Source: Actinoplanes aureus (lineage in GTDB: Bacteria > Actinomycetota > Actinomycetes > Mycobacteriales > Micromonosporaceae). Taken from it: 64,000 bases of DNA. Shown here piece after piece: positions 16,929 through 25,767 of this stretch. The notes beneath the pieces were generated by a model. That model had not been told where the DNA came from, ran no database searches, and was given only the letters and a program-made list of their open reading frames with translations. Location of the stretch: assembly GCF_015704865.1 (NCBI RefSeq), contig NZ_JADQTO010000002.1, positions 1-64,000 of the forward strand, given 5' to 3'. Numbering within the stretch: position 1 is the first letter of the stretch; the number at the start of each line of letters is the position of its first letter. Made by a program: the position numbers and the translations under genes.

Positions 16929-17237
16929 GTGCACACCTTCATGAACGAGGCCGAGCAGGCGGCCTTCACCCTGGCGGAGGCGCTGAGCGAGAAGGCCATG
17001 ACCTGTATGAAGTACGCGGAGGAGGCTGCCGAGGCGTTCCGCGGCGGCCGGATGGCGATGCGGCGGCAGTTCAAGTCGCGCGGACTGTCCGAAGCGGAGG
17101 CGGACATCCGCTGGGCGGGCACCTCGCAGGCGTCCCGCTCGATCGCCGACAACGACTTCTTCATGTCGCAGGCGTCGATGTACAACAACGCCGCCGCCGC
17201 GCAGTACGCGAAGGCGCTCTACCTCAAGATGAAGTGA
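16929..17237 (+). CDS. small helical hypothetical protein
   Basis: The 102-residue protein is rich in Ala, Glu and Met and predicted mostly helical (EAEQAAFTLAEALSEKAM, KYAEEAAEAFRGG). It has no signal peptide or membrane helix. The size and helicity recall WXG100-like proteins, but the WxG turn is not at the expected place, so I do not assign it. The GTG start is chosen because GAGGAGA lies 7 nt upstream; ATG 16941 is an alternative. The last 14 bp overlap the convergent DUF2786 gene. Confidence 0.65.
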   Translation: MHTFMNEAEQAAFTLAEALSEKAMTCMKYAEEAAEAFRGGRMAMRRQFKSRGLSEAEADIRWAGTSQASRSIADNDFFMSQASMYNNAAAAQYAKALYLKMK

Positions 17238-17898
17238 CCGCGCCGCCGCCGAGATGGGCGTTCTGCCCGGCCCGGTAACCACGTGATCGGCCACTGCCCT
17301 GCAACCGCCGCGGCGGCAGCTTGGCCAACTGCGGATACGCGTCGTCGCGCCGCCGCTCGACCAGATCGGTGCGGTCGACCAGCACCAGCTCGGCGCCGGG
17401 CGTCTCCGCGGCCGCCGACCGCTCGGCGGCCCAGAGCCGGGCGCTGATCGCCTGGCTGTAGCCGACCAGCCAGGAACGCCGGTAGGCGGCCGGGTGCTCA
17501 CCCCACGGCACCGCGCTGGCGGCCAGGCCGTGCGCCGCCTGAACCAGCAACGACGTGAAGAGCAGCTCGACCCGTTCCAGGTCGGCCGCGTGCCCGAAGA
17601 GATGGCTGCGCGCCAGACTCCGCCGGTCCAGGTGCACCACGCGGCAGCGCAGCGGCGCGGCCACCGCCGCGAGCAGCCCGGCCTTGTCCCGCGCGTACGG
17701 CGGGTCGATGGTGAGGACCCGATCTCCGATCGGGTCGGCCGCCGGATCGGCGACCGCGAGCATCGCCTGGTCGACGCCGTACTTCGCGATCAGGTCGGCG
17801 GCCTTCTCGGTGAAAGCCTCGGCCTCGTCGGGGGTACAGGCCGGATCCTCGGCCATGGCGAGCAACTTGCGCACGCGAGCAAGCAAGGCATCAGACAT
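17224..17898 (-). CDS. DUF2786 domain protein
   Basis: The 224-residue protein begins with the DUF2786 signature (ARVRKLLAMAEDPACTPDEAEAF through KYGVDQAML). The rest resembles the companion domain found in phage and actinobacterial relatives (RRSWLVGYSQAISARLWA). The function is unknown. No Shine-Dalgarno precedes ATG 17898; it starts 22 nt after the stop codon of the upstream minus-strand gene and may be co-transcribed with it. Confidence 0.75.
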   Translation of the reverse strand: MSDALLARVRKLLAMAEDPACTPDEAEAFTEKAADLIAKYGVDQAMLAVADPAADPIGDRVLTIDPPYARDKAGLLAAVAAPLRCRVVHLDRRSLARSHLFGHAADLERVELLFTSLLVQAAHGLAASAVPWGEHPAAYRRSWLVGYSQAISARLWAAERSAAAETPGAELVLVDRTDLVERRRDDAYPQLAKLPPRRLQGSGRSRGYRAGQNAHLGGGAVTSS

Positions 17899-17920
17899 GA
17901 GGGGTACGCGTAAAGCCCGC

Positions 17921-18310
17921 TCACGCAGCCCGATGACGCAGGGTGGCGACCGTGGATCCGGCGAGCGCCAGCAGACAGTCAGGCAGTCGCCCGTCCGCGA
18001 TCGCGGCACCGAAGAGCGCTTCGCCGGTGGGGAAGTCCCCGTTGACGTAGGCGCTGACGAACCGGGCAACCCAGCGCTTGTCATACCGCGCGTCGTCGAT
18101 CCCGGGGAATTCCAGGGTCCAGGCGCCGCCCGGCGGCACCTGACCGACCATGGTCGCCGCGAGGCACCAGGCCACGTCCCACGCCCCGACGACGCCGTCT
18201 CGATCGACGACCGCGTCGAAGGTGTCAGCGACGGCCGCGCTGTCGCCGGTGAGCGCGCATCGCAGGATCTGCGCGGCGTCCTCGAACGCGTCCTGTGGTA
18301 CTTCGGTCAC
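17921..18310 (-). CDS. hypothetical protein
   Basis: The 129-residue product has no family I recognise. It is acidic and has no signal peptide or membrane helix. I start it at GTG 18310 because a TACCTT hexamer lies exactly 7 nt upstream (leaderless pattern). The open frame reaches ATG 18382, which would overlap the thioesterase gene by 22 bp. It may form a unit with the DUF2786 gene downstream. Confidence 0.6.
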   Translation of the reverse strand: MTEVPQDAFEDAAQILRCALTGDSAAVADTFDAVVDRDGVVGAWDVAWCLAATMVGQVPPGGAWTLEFPGIDDARYDKRWVARFVSAYVNGDFPTGEALFGAAIADGRLPDCLLALAGSTVATLRHRAA

Positions 18311-18360
18311 GCAAGAAAAGGTACGTGCAACCGTCAAGGAATGCTCGTCGACGAGGTAAT

Positions 18361-18759
18361 TCAGGCACCACGGAGCAGACACGTGATGCGAGCCGTGCAG
18401 ACCCGCTCGCCGGCCTCGTCCGTGATGACCACCTCGTACGTCGCCACCGCCCGGCCCCGGTGCACCGGGAGAGCGGTGCCGGTCACCAGCCCGGAACGGG
18501 CCGCCCGGTGGTGGGTCGCGTTGATGTCGACGCCGACCGCGAACGGCCGGTCCACGGTTTGCCCGTGCAGCACCGCGCCGACCGAGCCGAGCGTCTCGGC
18601 GAGCACGCAGGAGGCCCCGCCGTGCAACAGCCCGTACGGCTGGGTGTTGCCTTCGACCGGCATCGTCCCGACCACGCGCTCAGCGGAGGCCTCGGTGATC
18701 TCGATGCCCATCCGTTCGGCAAGCGCGCCGCCCCCGTTGCTGGTGAACAGGTGCTGCAT
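18361..18759 (-). CDS. PaaI-like hotdog thioesterase
   Basis: The 132-residue hotdog-fold protein contains NTQPYGLLHGGASCVLAET, matching the PaaI/DUF4442-type motif with HGGA and an acidic catalytic residue, and GVDINATHHRAAR. It probably hydrolyses an acyl-CoA; the substrate is unknown. ATG 18759 has GGAAG upstream and gives the usual family length, so the longer frame to 18951 is rejected. It is divergent from the Asp-rich repeat gene at 18910. Confidence 0.82.
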   Translation of the reverse strand: MQHLFTSNGGGALAERMGIEITEASAERVVGTMPVEGNTQPYGLLHGGASCVLAETLGSVGAVLHGQTVDRPFAVGVDINATHHRAARSGLVTGTALPVHRGRAVATYEVVITDEAGERVCTARITCLLRGA

Positions 18760-18909
18760 GCCGTCTTCCGCGATATCCACGTCGGCGTACGTTACCGGCG
18801 CTTCCGAGCCGGACCAGCGACAACCGTCACAGCCGGGTTGACTGATCAGGCGATCATCCGGGTACTGACGGGCGATCGTGCCGGACCGACCGGCTGGAGG
18901 AGGAGCGTC

Positions 18910-19158
18910 GTGAGCGAGCCGCAGGAGATCATCGAGACCCGCGGGGAACACCGCGTCGACCTGGTTACCAAGGACGCGAACGGTGACGGCCGGACCGATG
19001 TCTGGGTCTCGGACACCGACGGCGACGGCAAACCGGACCTTTACCAGTTCGACACCGACGGCGACGGGAAGGTCGACATCACCATGGTGGATCTGAACGA
19101 GGACGGCACCCCGGACGTGGTCGTCGACGGTGACGGCGGGCTGCCGCCGCGCGCCTGA
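18910..19158 (+). CDS. small cytoplasmic protein of Asp-rich (DxDGDGxxD) repeats
   Basis: The 82-residue protein consists almost entirely of four calcium-loop-like repeats (DANGDGRTD, DTDGDGKPD, DTDGDGKVD, DLNEDGTPD) spaced about 14 residues apart. No signal peptide is present, so it should stay in the cytoplasm, unusual for such loops. The GTG start is preceded by GGAGGAGGAG. Its TGA abuts the stop codon of the convergent PrsW gene (TGATCA). Confidence 0.75.
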   Translation: MSEPQEIIETRGEHRVDLVTKDANGDGRTDVWVSDTDGDGKPDLYQFDTDGDGKVDITMVDLNEDGTPDVVVDGDGGLPPRA

Positions 19159-20418
19159 TCAGCCGCCGCCCAGGGCGGACAGCGCGACCCAGAGCACGGC
19201 GATCGCCACGGCGGTGGTGCCGACCGTGGAAGCGGTGTGCCGCCACGAACGCGTGCCCTCCACGGCCTCCGGGTGTCCCAGCTCGACGAGGGCGGCCCGG
19301 TGTTCGCGTACCTCGGCACAGGGTGCGCTCGTGGAAGCCGAGGCCCGGCTCAGCTCGACGGCCAGCCGGGCCTGGGCGCGCTGCAGACGTCGTACCGCCG
19401 TGCGGCCGCGGCGGCCCACGTGCGCCGCGGCATGCCGGCGGGCCGCCGCCCGCCGCGACCCGGAACCGAGCACCCGCAACTCAGCCGCCGTGATCAGCTC
19501 GGGGTCGCGCAGCGTCGCGAGCTTGGCCACGTAGTAGGCCGCCTCCTGGTCGTGGGCACGCCGGACCAGGAAGAGGATGAGCAGCAGCGGCGGCAGGCCC
19601 TTGAAGACCAGCACCGCGAGCAGGGCCAGCGCACCGTCGCCCAGTCCGTCCCGGAAGAGCGGCGAGTTCCACAGCACGTGCGAGGCCCAGGCCCCGATCA
19701 GGGCGAGCCCGGCCATCGCGAACCGGTGCCCGCGGGTGCGATCCAGCTTCACCACGAGGTAGCCGATGCCCGCGCCGGCCAGCGCGCCGAAGAGGGTGTG
19801 ACTCCAGATGCCGGCCAGGAACCCGCGTACCAGGAACGTGGTGACCACCGGCTGCACCTGGTCGCCCTGCCCGGCCATCGCGACCGCCCCGATCGCGAAC
19901 ACCACGTCCTCGACGATCTGGAAACCGAGCCCGACCAGGGCGCCGTAGACGACCCCGTCGAGCACGCTGTTCACCTGCGCCCGGGCGATCAGCACGATGG
20001 CGACCACGCCGAGCGTCTTGGCGATCTCCTCGACCGTGGGACCGGCCAGGGCGGAACCCCAGTTCGCCGCGAGGCCCGGCGAGCCCAGCTTGGCGATCAG
20101 GTTCTCCAAAGCGGTGCTGCCCGGGATCGACACGGTCGTGGCCACCAGGCCGCCCCAGGCGAAGGCCAGGACCCGCAGGCTGGGCGGCTCGCGCTCGAGG
20201 AAGTCGAGCTCGGAGACGAAGAGCCAGAACGGTACGGCGAGCAGCGCGAAAAGCAGGATCGCGGTGACCGTCGCCACCGGGTACACGTCGAGGAACCGGC
20301 CGGTGATCTGCGAGATCCGTACCGCACCGGCGGCCAGCAGCGTGGCCACCACCCAGAAGGCGGGCTGACGGGTGAGCGCGGCCGCCCGGACAGCGCCCGG
20401 ACGGACCGGCGAGCTCAT
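19159..20418 (-). CDS. PrsW-type intramembrane metalloprotease
   Basis: The 419-residue polytopic protein has about eight membrane helices. The conserved motifs are GPTVEEIAK (EExxK), GLGFQIVEDVVF and SHTLFGALAGAGIGY, as in the PrsW/CPBP-related glutamic intramembrane protease family. In Bacillus, PrsW cleaves the anti-sigma factor RsiW (established); here the target is unknown. The C-terminus carries an Arg-rich cytosolic stretch and a last membrane helix. The start overlaps the stop of the upstream gene as ATGA. Confidence 0.85.
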   Translation of the reverse strand: MSSPVRPGAVRAAALTRQPAFWVVATLLAAGAVRISQITGRFLDVYPVATVTAILLFALLAVPFWLFVSELDFLEREPPSLRVLAFAWGGLVATTVSIPGSTALENLIAKLGSPGLAANWGSALAGPTVEEIAKTLGVVAIVLIARAQVNSVLDGVVYGALVGLGFQIVEDVVFAIGAVAMAGQGDQVQPVVTTFLVRGFLAGIWSHTLFGALAGAGIGYLVVKLDRTRGHRFAMAGLALIGAWASHVLWNSPLFRDGLGDGALALLAVLVFKGLPPLLLILFLVRRAHDQEAAYYVAKLATLRDPELITAAELRVLGSGSRRAAARRHAAAHVGRRGRTAVRRLQRAQARLAVELSRASASTSAPCAEVREHRAALVELGHPEAVEGTRSWRHTASTVGTTAVAIAVLWVALSALGGG

Positions 20419-20996
20419 CGGCGGCCCTCGAACCGCAGGGTACGAATGCTCGCGTCGATGGCCGGCAGGGTCCGCCCGAGGTCGAGGTCGGCACCGGTGA
20501 CCGTGACCTCGATGGTGAACCCGTGCGCGACGAAGACCGCGTACCGGCCGCCGCGGTCGCCGGCGGTGTATCCGCCCTGGATGCCGGCCAGCCCGCTCGC
20601 GGTCGAAACGGCGAGCTGGGTGCCGGTGACCTGGTAGCCGGATCTGCCGGTGATGCGCTGGCGCAGGCGTACCGCTGCGGCGGTCAGGTCGCCGTCGAAC
20701 GGCTGGACGGCGATCGCGTACTGCACCGGGCCGAGCCGGAACAGCGCCGAACCCTGCTCCTGACCGGGCCGGGTGCCGGTGAGATCGAGGGTGGCGCGCG
20801 GCGGCGGAACTATGGTGACGCCCGCACCCACCTCGTACGGCTCACCGGCGGCGACCGGACGCTCGGCCGGGACGGCCCGGTCCAGGCGCGGCAGCCCGAA
20901 GGCGAGACCGGCGAGGATCAGGACCAGAACGAGGGCGAGGGGCAGCCCGATGGTGCCGGGGAGATCGGTGCCCTGACTCCGCGTAACCCTCCCCAT
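20415..20996 (-). CDS. membrane-anchored hypothetical protein
   Basis: The 193-residue protein has one N-terminal transmembrane helix (LALVLVLILAGLAFGLP) and an exported domain of about 150 residues with no recognised family. It overlaps the PrsW gene by 4 bp (ATGA), so the two proteins are co-produced. It could be a substrate or partner of the protease, which is inference from context only. Confidence 0.7.
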   Translation of the reverse strand: MGRVTRSQGTDLPGTIGLPLALVLVLILAGLAFGLPRLDRAVPAERPVAAGEPYEVGAGVTIVPPPRATLDLTGTRPGQEQGSALFRLGPVQYAIAVQPFDGDLTAAAVRLRQRITGRSGYQVTGTQLAVSTASGLAGIQGGYTAGDRGGRYAVFVAHGFTIEVTVTGADLDLGRTLPAIDASIRTLRFEGRR

Positions 20997-21079
20997 CCGT
21001 CCAAGTTAACGGCGGTTCCGAGCTGATGTCCGGAGAACCTGGTCGCTGACCACTGTGGATGGTCGATCAACCTGGCACA

Positions 21080-21649
21080 TTACGCATTTGTCCGTTTTAC
21101 CGATAGATGCTGTGACGGCACGACAGCGGTAAGCCATACCCCGTTGTCGCTGCGGTGGAAGACGTGTCCCGCACCGGCCATCACACCCGCCGCCACGCTG
21201 AGTACGACGACATCCGCCGCGCGCCGGCGACCGACTGTGATCGCGGTCGGCACGTCGATCGAGAGGTGCACGTGGTGCCGGCTGCGCGGGCGGAGCCCCT
21301 CCCGGAGGATCGAATCCAGGTTCGTCCGGGGCGTGCCGTGGAACAACTCGGCTGGCGGCACGGCCGGCGGCAGTTCCAGGTCGACCGCGACCCGGCGGGA
21401 GTGGCCCTGGCTCGCGCGGATCCGGTCCACGCCGTCCGGGCCGGGCGAGACCGCGAACCGCGACTTGTCGTTGCCCGCCACCACGACGTCCAGCTCGGCC
21501 CGGGTGATACTCAGAGCGGCGAGCAGCACCGGGACCGGCACCCAGCCGTTCGCGTCGAGCGTCAGGCCTGCGGTTTCTGGCCGGTGCCGCAGCACCAGGG
21601 AGAGCCGCTTGCTGAGCCGCACCTGGTCACGGGTGAGCGGCGGCGTCAT
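21080..21649 (-). CDS. kptA: RNA 2'-phosphotransferase (Tpt1/KptA family)
   Basis: The 189-residue protein matches Tpt1/KptA: SKRLSLVLRHRPE with the catalytic Arg-His, GWVPVPVLL, the NAD-site segment LFHGTPRTNLDSILREGL, and the late VWLTAVVPSQHL. The family transfers an RNA 2'-phosphate to NAD; bacteria lack the eukaryotic splicing substrate, so the in vivo target is unclear. The start ATG overlaps the methyltransferase stop as ATGA; the longer open frame to 21775 is a shadow. Confidence 0.9.
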   Translation of the reverse strand: MTPPLTRDQVRLSKRLSLVLRHRPETAGLTLDANGWVPVPVLLAALSITRAELDVVVAGNDKSRFAVSPGPDGVDRIRASQGHSRRVAVDLELPPAVPPAELFHGTPRTNLDSILREGLRPRSRHHVHLSIDVPTAITVGRRRAADVVVLSVAAGVMAGAGHVFHRSDNGVWLTAVVPSQHLSVKRTNA

Positions 21650-22422
21650 CCGGCCAACTCCATGACCGCAAGGTAGTACGGCCGATCCCGGTCGTCGATC
21701 GATTTCAATCGCCACGCGGTGCCCACCAGCAGGTCTTCCAGCTCGGTCGCGGAGCAGTTCAGGTAGTCGAACCACTCGGTGGCGAGCTCGCGGTAACGCA
21801 GCCGCAGCCGCAACTGGCCGCCGAGCCGGCCACGCTCGATGTTCCGCCGGTGGTACGCCACGTGCAGCGAGTCCCGCGTCCCGTACGGATCAGTGCCCTG
21901 CGCCACGATCCGGGCCCCCGGACTGGCCAGCCGTGCCAGGGCGGCCAGGAAGACCGGCGCCCGCTCCGGGCCCTCCAGCAGGCCGAGGTTGTTGCCGAGC
22001 AGCAGGAAGGTGTCGTACCGGACGCTGGCCCGGGAGAACTCGTCGACCGTGTTCAGCACGGTGTCGTGCAGGCCCCGCTTGCGGGCCACCTCGATCGCGC
22101 CGAGCGAGGTGTCCAGACCGGTCACCGCGAAGCCCCGGCGCTGCAACTCGAGCGCCGACCGACCGGCGCCGACCCCGACGTCGAGCACCCGGCCACGGCA
22201 CAGGCGCAGGGCGCGGTGGTCGTACGGCTGCCAGGCGTCCGGTTCGTCCAGGTAATGATCGGCGGGTGCGCCGTTGATGAGGCCGTCGTCCCGCTCGATC
22301 ACCTCGATGACCGGCCGGGGCAGCCGTCCACCGGCCAGCGGCCTCGGCCCGATCCCGGTGCGCACCGCGTACGCATCCCGGATCATCTCGCCGAAGGCGT
22401 CGCCGATCACCGGTGGGTCCAT
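21646..22422 (-). CDS. class I SAM-dependent methyltransferase
   Basis: The 258-residue protein has SAM-binding motif I (VLDVGVGAGRSALEL), the acidic motif II (VTGLD) and a later FLLLGNNLGLLEG stretch. The substrate is unknown. Coupled to kptA by a 4-bp overlap, it might modify RNA, but that is only a context guess. ATG 22422 begins just 19 bp from the divergent gene's ATG at 22442, so its promoter must lie inside that gene. Confidence 0.78.
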   Translation of the reverse strand: MDPPVIGDAFGEMIRDAYAVRTGIGPRPLAGGRLPRPVIEVIERDDGLINGAPADHYLDEPDAWQPYDHRALRLCRGRVLDVGVGAGRSALELQRRGFAVTGLDTSLGAIEVARKRGLHDTVLNTVDEFSRASVRYDTFLLLGNNLGLLEGPERAPVFLAALARLASPGARIVAQGTDPYGTRDSLHVAYHRRNIERGRLGGQLRLRLRYRELATEWFDYLNCSATELEDLLVGTAWRLKSIDDRDRPYYLAVMELAG

Positions 22423-22441
22423 GGTCACTACTCTTGAGGAC

Positions 22442-22813
22442 ATGGCCGCACTGGAGCAACTCGGGTCGGAGAAGTACGTCCTGCTCACCACGTTTCGCCG
22501 GGACGGACGGGCGGTGCCGACCCCGCTCTGGGTCGTCCCGGACGGCGCCGGCCTGGGCTTCTGGACGGTGGCCGGCAGCGGCAAACTCAAGCGTATCCGC
22601 AACAGCGGCCGGGTCACCGTGACCGCGTGCGACTTCCGCGGCAATCCGGCCGGCGAGCCGATGGAGGCCACCGCCCGGATCGGCGATCACGCCGACCGGC
22701 TGCGCATCGGCGAGAGCATCAAGAGGAAGTACGGCCTGGTCGGCCGCCTGACCATGCTGGGGAGCCGACTCCGCCGGGGAATCGACGGAACGGTCGCCGT
22801 GCTGGTCGACTGA
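22442..22813 (+). CDS. PPOX-class F420/FMN-dependent oxidoreductase
   Basis: The 123-residue split-barrel flavoprotein of the pyridoxamine-phosphate-oxidase-like superfamily shows YVLLTTFRRDGRAVPTPLW and the KLKRIRNSGRVTVTACD segment. Both are typical of the F420-dependent small proteins common in actinobacteria. GAGGA lies 4 nt before ATG. The biological substrate is not known. Confidence 0.8.
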   Translation: MAALEQLGSEKYVLLTTFRRDGRAVPTPLWVVPDGAGLGFWTVAGSGKLKRIRNSGRVTVTACDFRGNPAGEPMEATARIGDHADRLRIGESIKRKYGLVGRLTMLGSRLRRGIDGTVAVLVD

Positions 22814-22838
22814 CTTTCGGCGTACCCGGAAAAAGCAG

Positions 22839-22864
22839 CCGGCGCCGGGATCAGCCGGCGCCGG
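22839..22864 (+). terminator. GC-rich hairpin after the PPOX gene
   Basis: Two self-complementary copies of CCGGCGCCGG, 6 nt apart, form a 10-bp stem 25 nt after the stop codon. There is no T-tract. Confidence 0.5.
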
Positions 22865-22888
22865 ACTGGGGGTTGTTCAAGAACGAAG

Positions 22889-22922
22889 AAGGGGCGATCG
22901 CCTTCCCCAGCGCTCGCCCCTT
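22889..22922 (-). terminator. hairpin after bldC
   Basis: The arms AAGGGGCGA and TCGCCCCTT (9 bp, 16-nt loop) lie 22 nt downstream of the bldC stop on the minus strand. Confidence 0.45.
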
Positions 22923-22944
22923 GCAACGATTTCAGTCGACTTGC

Positions 22945-23154
22945 TCAGTCGCCCTGACGCTGCGTCGGGATCTGGCCCTGCAGCAGGGCACGAACCTCCG
23001 ACTCCCGGTAGCGACGGTGGCCACCCAACGTGCGAATTGCGCTGAGCTTGCCCGCCTTTGCCCACCGAGTAACGGTCTTCGGGTCGACTCGGAACATCGA
23101 CGCCACCTCGGCCGGCGTTAGTAGCGGCTCAGGATCGTGCGTACGCGATGCCAT
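22945..23154 (-). CDS. bldC: developmental regulator BldC (MerR-like winged helix)
   Basis: The 69-residue protein is almost identical to Streptomyces BldC: LLTPAEVASMFRVDPKTVT, WAKAGKLSAIRTLGGHRRYR and EVRALL. BldC binds DNA cooperatively as head-to-tail oligomers on direct repeats and controls the onset of sporulation (established for Streptomyces). GGAGG precedes the ATG. The neighbours (the conserved gene at 23436, valine dehydrogenase and DUF3073) follow the bldC neighbourhood I recall from other actinobacteria. Confidence 0.95.
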   Translation of the reverse strand: MASRTHDPEPLLTPAEVASMFRVDPKTVTRWAKAGKLSAIRTLGGHRRYRESEVRALLQGQIPTQRQGD

Positions 23155-23339
23155 CGGTCACTCCTCCACAGGTGCCTAAAAACATCGGCCGGGGTCCCGC
23201 CGGCCGGTGCGTCTCTCATGGTCCGGCTAGTCCCCGATGTCCGACATGGGCCGAACGGACGAACGTCCCCAGATAGATGGATGAAGCATGCCCGATTTTT
23301 GCGTGTTTTCTACGCCAGATAGTGTCTCGTTTAGTCCGA

Positions 23340-23366
23340 TTATCACGGTTCGCCAGACGGTGATTA
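23340..23366 (-). promoter_or_regulatory. AT-rich bldC upstream region with candidate operator
   Basis: The 281 bp between bldC and the next gene (23155-23435) are much less GC-rich than the rest of the window. They contain an imperfect dyad, TTATCAC (23340-23346) and GTGATTA (23360-23366). A regulatory role for bldC expression is plausible. No clean -35/-10 pair could be fixed by eye. Confidence 0.3.
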
Positions 23367-23435
23367 CGAAGAGTGTTCGCTTCGGGAGCGCTCTCCGTCG
23401 TTGGGATATCCGCCCGTCTGTCCTATTTCCGCAGG

Positions 23436-24275
23436 TCAGTTGCATCGCTCCAGAAGCTGGACCAGACGCCATCGCGCGACCAGCTTCTCGTACGCCTCAC
23501 TGGCTGACTCAGCGTCACCGCGAGAAAGTGCCGAAAGTCCGGCTGCCACCAGTCCGGGGGAATCGTCCTCCGCAAGGCTGTCCTCCGGGAGGAGGTTGAC
23601 GAGGCCGCCGTAGTCCAGCTCCACCACCGAACGCGGATGGAACTCCTCCAACCAGCGAGTGCCCTCCTCGACCGCCTCGGTGATCGGGGCGTCGCCCAGC
23701 GCCTTGCGCAGCACCGAGACCGCCCGGTGCGCCCGGCGGCGGGCCTTGGAGATCTCGGTGCGATAGCGCAGCGTGCGCCGCCGGCCCGACAGCGAGATTT
23801 CCCGCTCCTCGAGATCGACGAAGGCGAACCACCGCAGCGGCACGCCCCAGGTGGCGATCTGCTCGTGCACCCGCGGCACGCCCTGCTCCAGGACCTTGGC
23901 GCCGCTGCGCCAGTCCTCCACCACGGCCTTGGCCTGACCGGCCAGGACCGGCGGTACGAAGGCGTCGGCGAGCACCGCGGGCACACCGTCCCGTGCGTTC
24001 AGAGCGGCTTCGGCAACCCGCAGGCGCAGGTTCCACGGACACACCAGAATGGAGTTGTCCCACTCCAGCACGTACGCCTCGTCCGGCAGATCGGGCAGGC
24101 GGGTCCAGCCCGCGCCGAGCGCCTCGAGGACGGCGGTGCGCTGCCGGACGGGACCCTCGATCGGCCCGAGATCACGGCCTTCGCGCGCGTACTGGCGCCA
24201 GAAGGTTTGCCGGTCCCGGTCGAAGGCGGTCAGCGGTTCGTAAACCCGTAGGTACGACGCGAACAGTGACGGCAC
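23436..24275 (-). CDS. conserved actinobacterial protein of unknown function
   Basis: The 279-residue soluble protein is acidic, with no signal peptide or membrane helix. I recall homologues next to bldC in other actinobacteria, but no function is established. Motifs that stand out are [20 protein letters not shown] and [12 protein letters not shown]. It precedes bldC on the same strand, separated by 281 bp, and is divergent from valine dehydrogenase. Confidence 0.75.
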   Translation of the reverse strand: MPSLFASYLRVYEPLTAFDRDRQTFWRQYAREGRDLGPIEGPVRQRTAVLEALGAGWTRLPDLPDEAYVLEWDNSILVCPWNLRLRVAEAALNARDGVPAVLADAFVPPVLAGQAKAVVEDWRSGAKVLEQGVPRVHEQIATWGVPLRWFAFVDLEEREISLSGRRRTLRYRTEISKARRRAHRAVSVLRKALGDAPITEAVEEGTRWLEEFHPRSVVELDYGGLVNLLPEDSLAEDDSPGLVAAGLSALSRGDAESASEAYEKLVARWRLVQLLERCN

Positions 24276-24425
24276 GGCGCGATCCTTTCACGAAATCGGC
24301 CGGGTGGAACTTCCCGCGCGGACGTAATCGCCCCGGCATCGCCGCGACTACGCTCGCAGTTGTCCGGCTCACCCCGCCGGGCATCGTGGCCCCACGAAGG
24401 CCGAGTCAGATCAGGAGAACAAGAG

Positions 24426-25505
24426 ATGGGTGTGTTCGACACCGACGGCAGTGAAGCCACCGGGCACGAACAGGTCGTCTTCTGCCAGGACCGGACTTCC
24501 GGTCTGAAGGCGATCATCGGTATCTACTCGACGGCGCTCGGACCAGCGCTGGGTGGTACCCGCTTCTACCCGTACGAGAGCGAAGAGGCCGCGCTCGCCG
24601 ATGTGCTGAAACTGTCCCGCGGGATGGCCTACAAGAACTCCCTGGCCGGTTTGGATCTGGGCGGCGGCAAGGCGGTGATCTGGGGCGACCCGGTCCGGGA
24701 CAAGAGTGAGGCGCTGCTGCGGGCGTACGGGCGCTTCGTCGAGTCGCTGCGCGGCCGCTACTACACCGCCTGTGATGTCGGCACCTACGTGCCGGACATG
24801 GACGTGGTGTCCCGCGAGACCCGGTACGTGACCGGCCGCAGCGTGCAGAACGGCGGCGCCGGTGACTCCTCGGTCCTCACCGCCTGGGGCGTCTTCCAGG
24901 GCATGCGCGCCGCCGCCGAGCACACCTGGGGCAGCCCGTCGCTCAGTGGCCGTACCGTCGGCATCGCCGGCCTGGGCAAGGTCGGCAAATATCTGGCCGG
25001 CCACCTGATCGGCGACGGCGCCACCGTGGTGGCAACCGACGTGAACCCGCTGGCCCTGGAGTGGGCCCGGACCACTCACCCGGAGATCCAGATCGTGGCG
25101 GACACCCAGACGCTGATCGCCTCGGACATCGACGTGTACGCGCCGTGCGCGCTCGGCGGTGCCCTGAACGACGACACCGTGCCGGTGCTGCGCGCCAAGG
25201 TGGTCGCCGGCGGCGCCAACAACCAGCTGGCCCACCCCGGCATCGGCAAGATGCTCGAGGACGAGGGCATCCTCTACATCCCCGACTACCTGCTGAACGC
25301 CGGCGGCGTCATCCAGGTGGCCGACGAGATCCAGGGCTTCGACTTCGAGCGGGCAAAGCTGCGGGCGACCGGCATCTTCGACACCACCCGGCGGATCCTT
25401 CAGCTCGCCGGCGACGAGGGTGTGCCGCCCGCCGTCGCGGCCGACCGGCTGGCCGAGCGACGCATGGCGGAGGTCGGCCGCCTTCGCTCGATCTACCTCG
25501 GCTGA
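24426..25505 (+). CDS. vdh: valine (Leu/Phe/Glu-type) dehydrogenase
   Basis: The 359-residue NAD-dependent amino acid dehydrogenase carries out oxidative deamination of branched-chain amino acids. The catalytic region is GGTRFYPY with [20 protein letters not shown] (both catalytic Lys); NAD binding is at [16 protein letters not shown] 24426 has AGGAGA upstream. Valine dehydrogenase beside bldC matches the Streptomyces arrangement. In actinomycetes it feeds acyl-CoA precursors. Confidence 0.9.
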   Translation: MGVFDTDGSEATGHEQVVFCQDRTSGLKAIIGIYSTALGPALGGTRFYPYESEEAALADVLKLSRGMAYKNSLAGLDLGGGKAVIWGDPVRDKSEALLRAYGRFVESLRGRYYTACDVGTYVPDMDVVSRETRYVTGRSVQNGGAGDSSVLTAWGVFQGMRAAAEHTWGSPSLSGRTVGIAGLGKVGKYLAGHLIGDGATVVATDVNPLALEWARTTHPEIQIVADTQTLIASDIDVYAPCALGGALNDDTVPVLRAKVVAGGANNQLAHPGIGKMLEDEGILYIPDYLLNAGGVIQVADEIQGFDFERAKLRATGIFDTTRRILQLAGDEGVPPAVAADRLAERRMAEVGRLRSIYLG

Positions 25506-25518
25506 ACCGGTTGTGCGG

Positions 25519-25592
25519 GGCTTGTTCGCGACGGTGGAGACCACGCGGGTGACTGGCCCGATCGGCCGCTCAGCGGGGGTCGCGAACAAGCC
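25519..25592. repeat. long inverted repeat (14-bp arms)
   Basis: GGCTTGTTCGCGAC (25519-25532) and its exact complement (25579-25592) enclose 46 nt that can fold further (GCGGG/CCCG). It begins 13 nt after the vdh stop, so it may be an unusually large terminator or a structured RNA ahead of the DUF3073 gene. Confidence 0.6.
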
Positions 25593-25767
25593 TCGGTGGC
25601 TGCCGCGCGGCGCTGGAATGAATGAAGTGCGACGCGCGGCAGTGTCACACGCAACCCGAGGTGCCGAACGCGCCCTCGTCCATGTACCGTAAGACCCACG
25701 AGAGATGCCTGACGTCATCGGGGCCCGCCTTCGGGCTGCCCCGAATTCTGTGCGAGGGGGTCGAGCC

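Noticed and set aside
16929..17237. WXG100/ESX substrate
   Set aside because: Length and helicity fit, but the central W-x-G turn is missing and no ESX component is adjacent.
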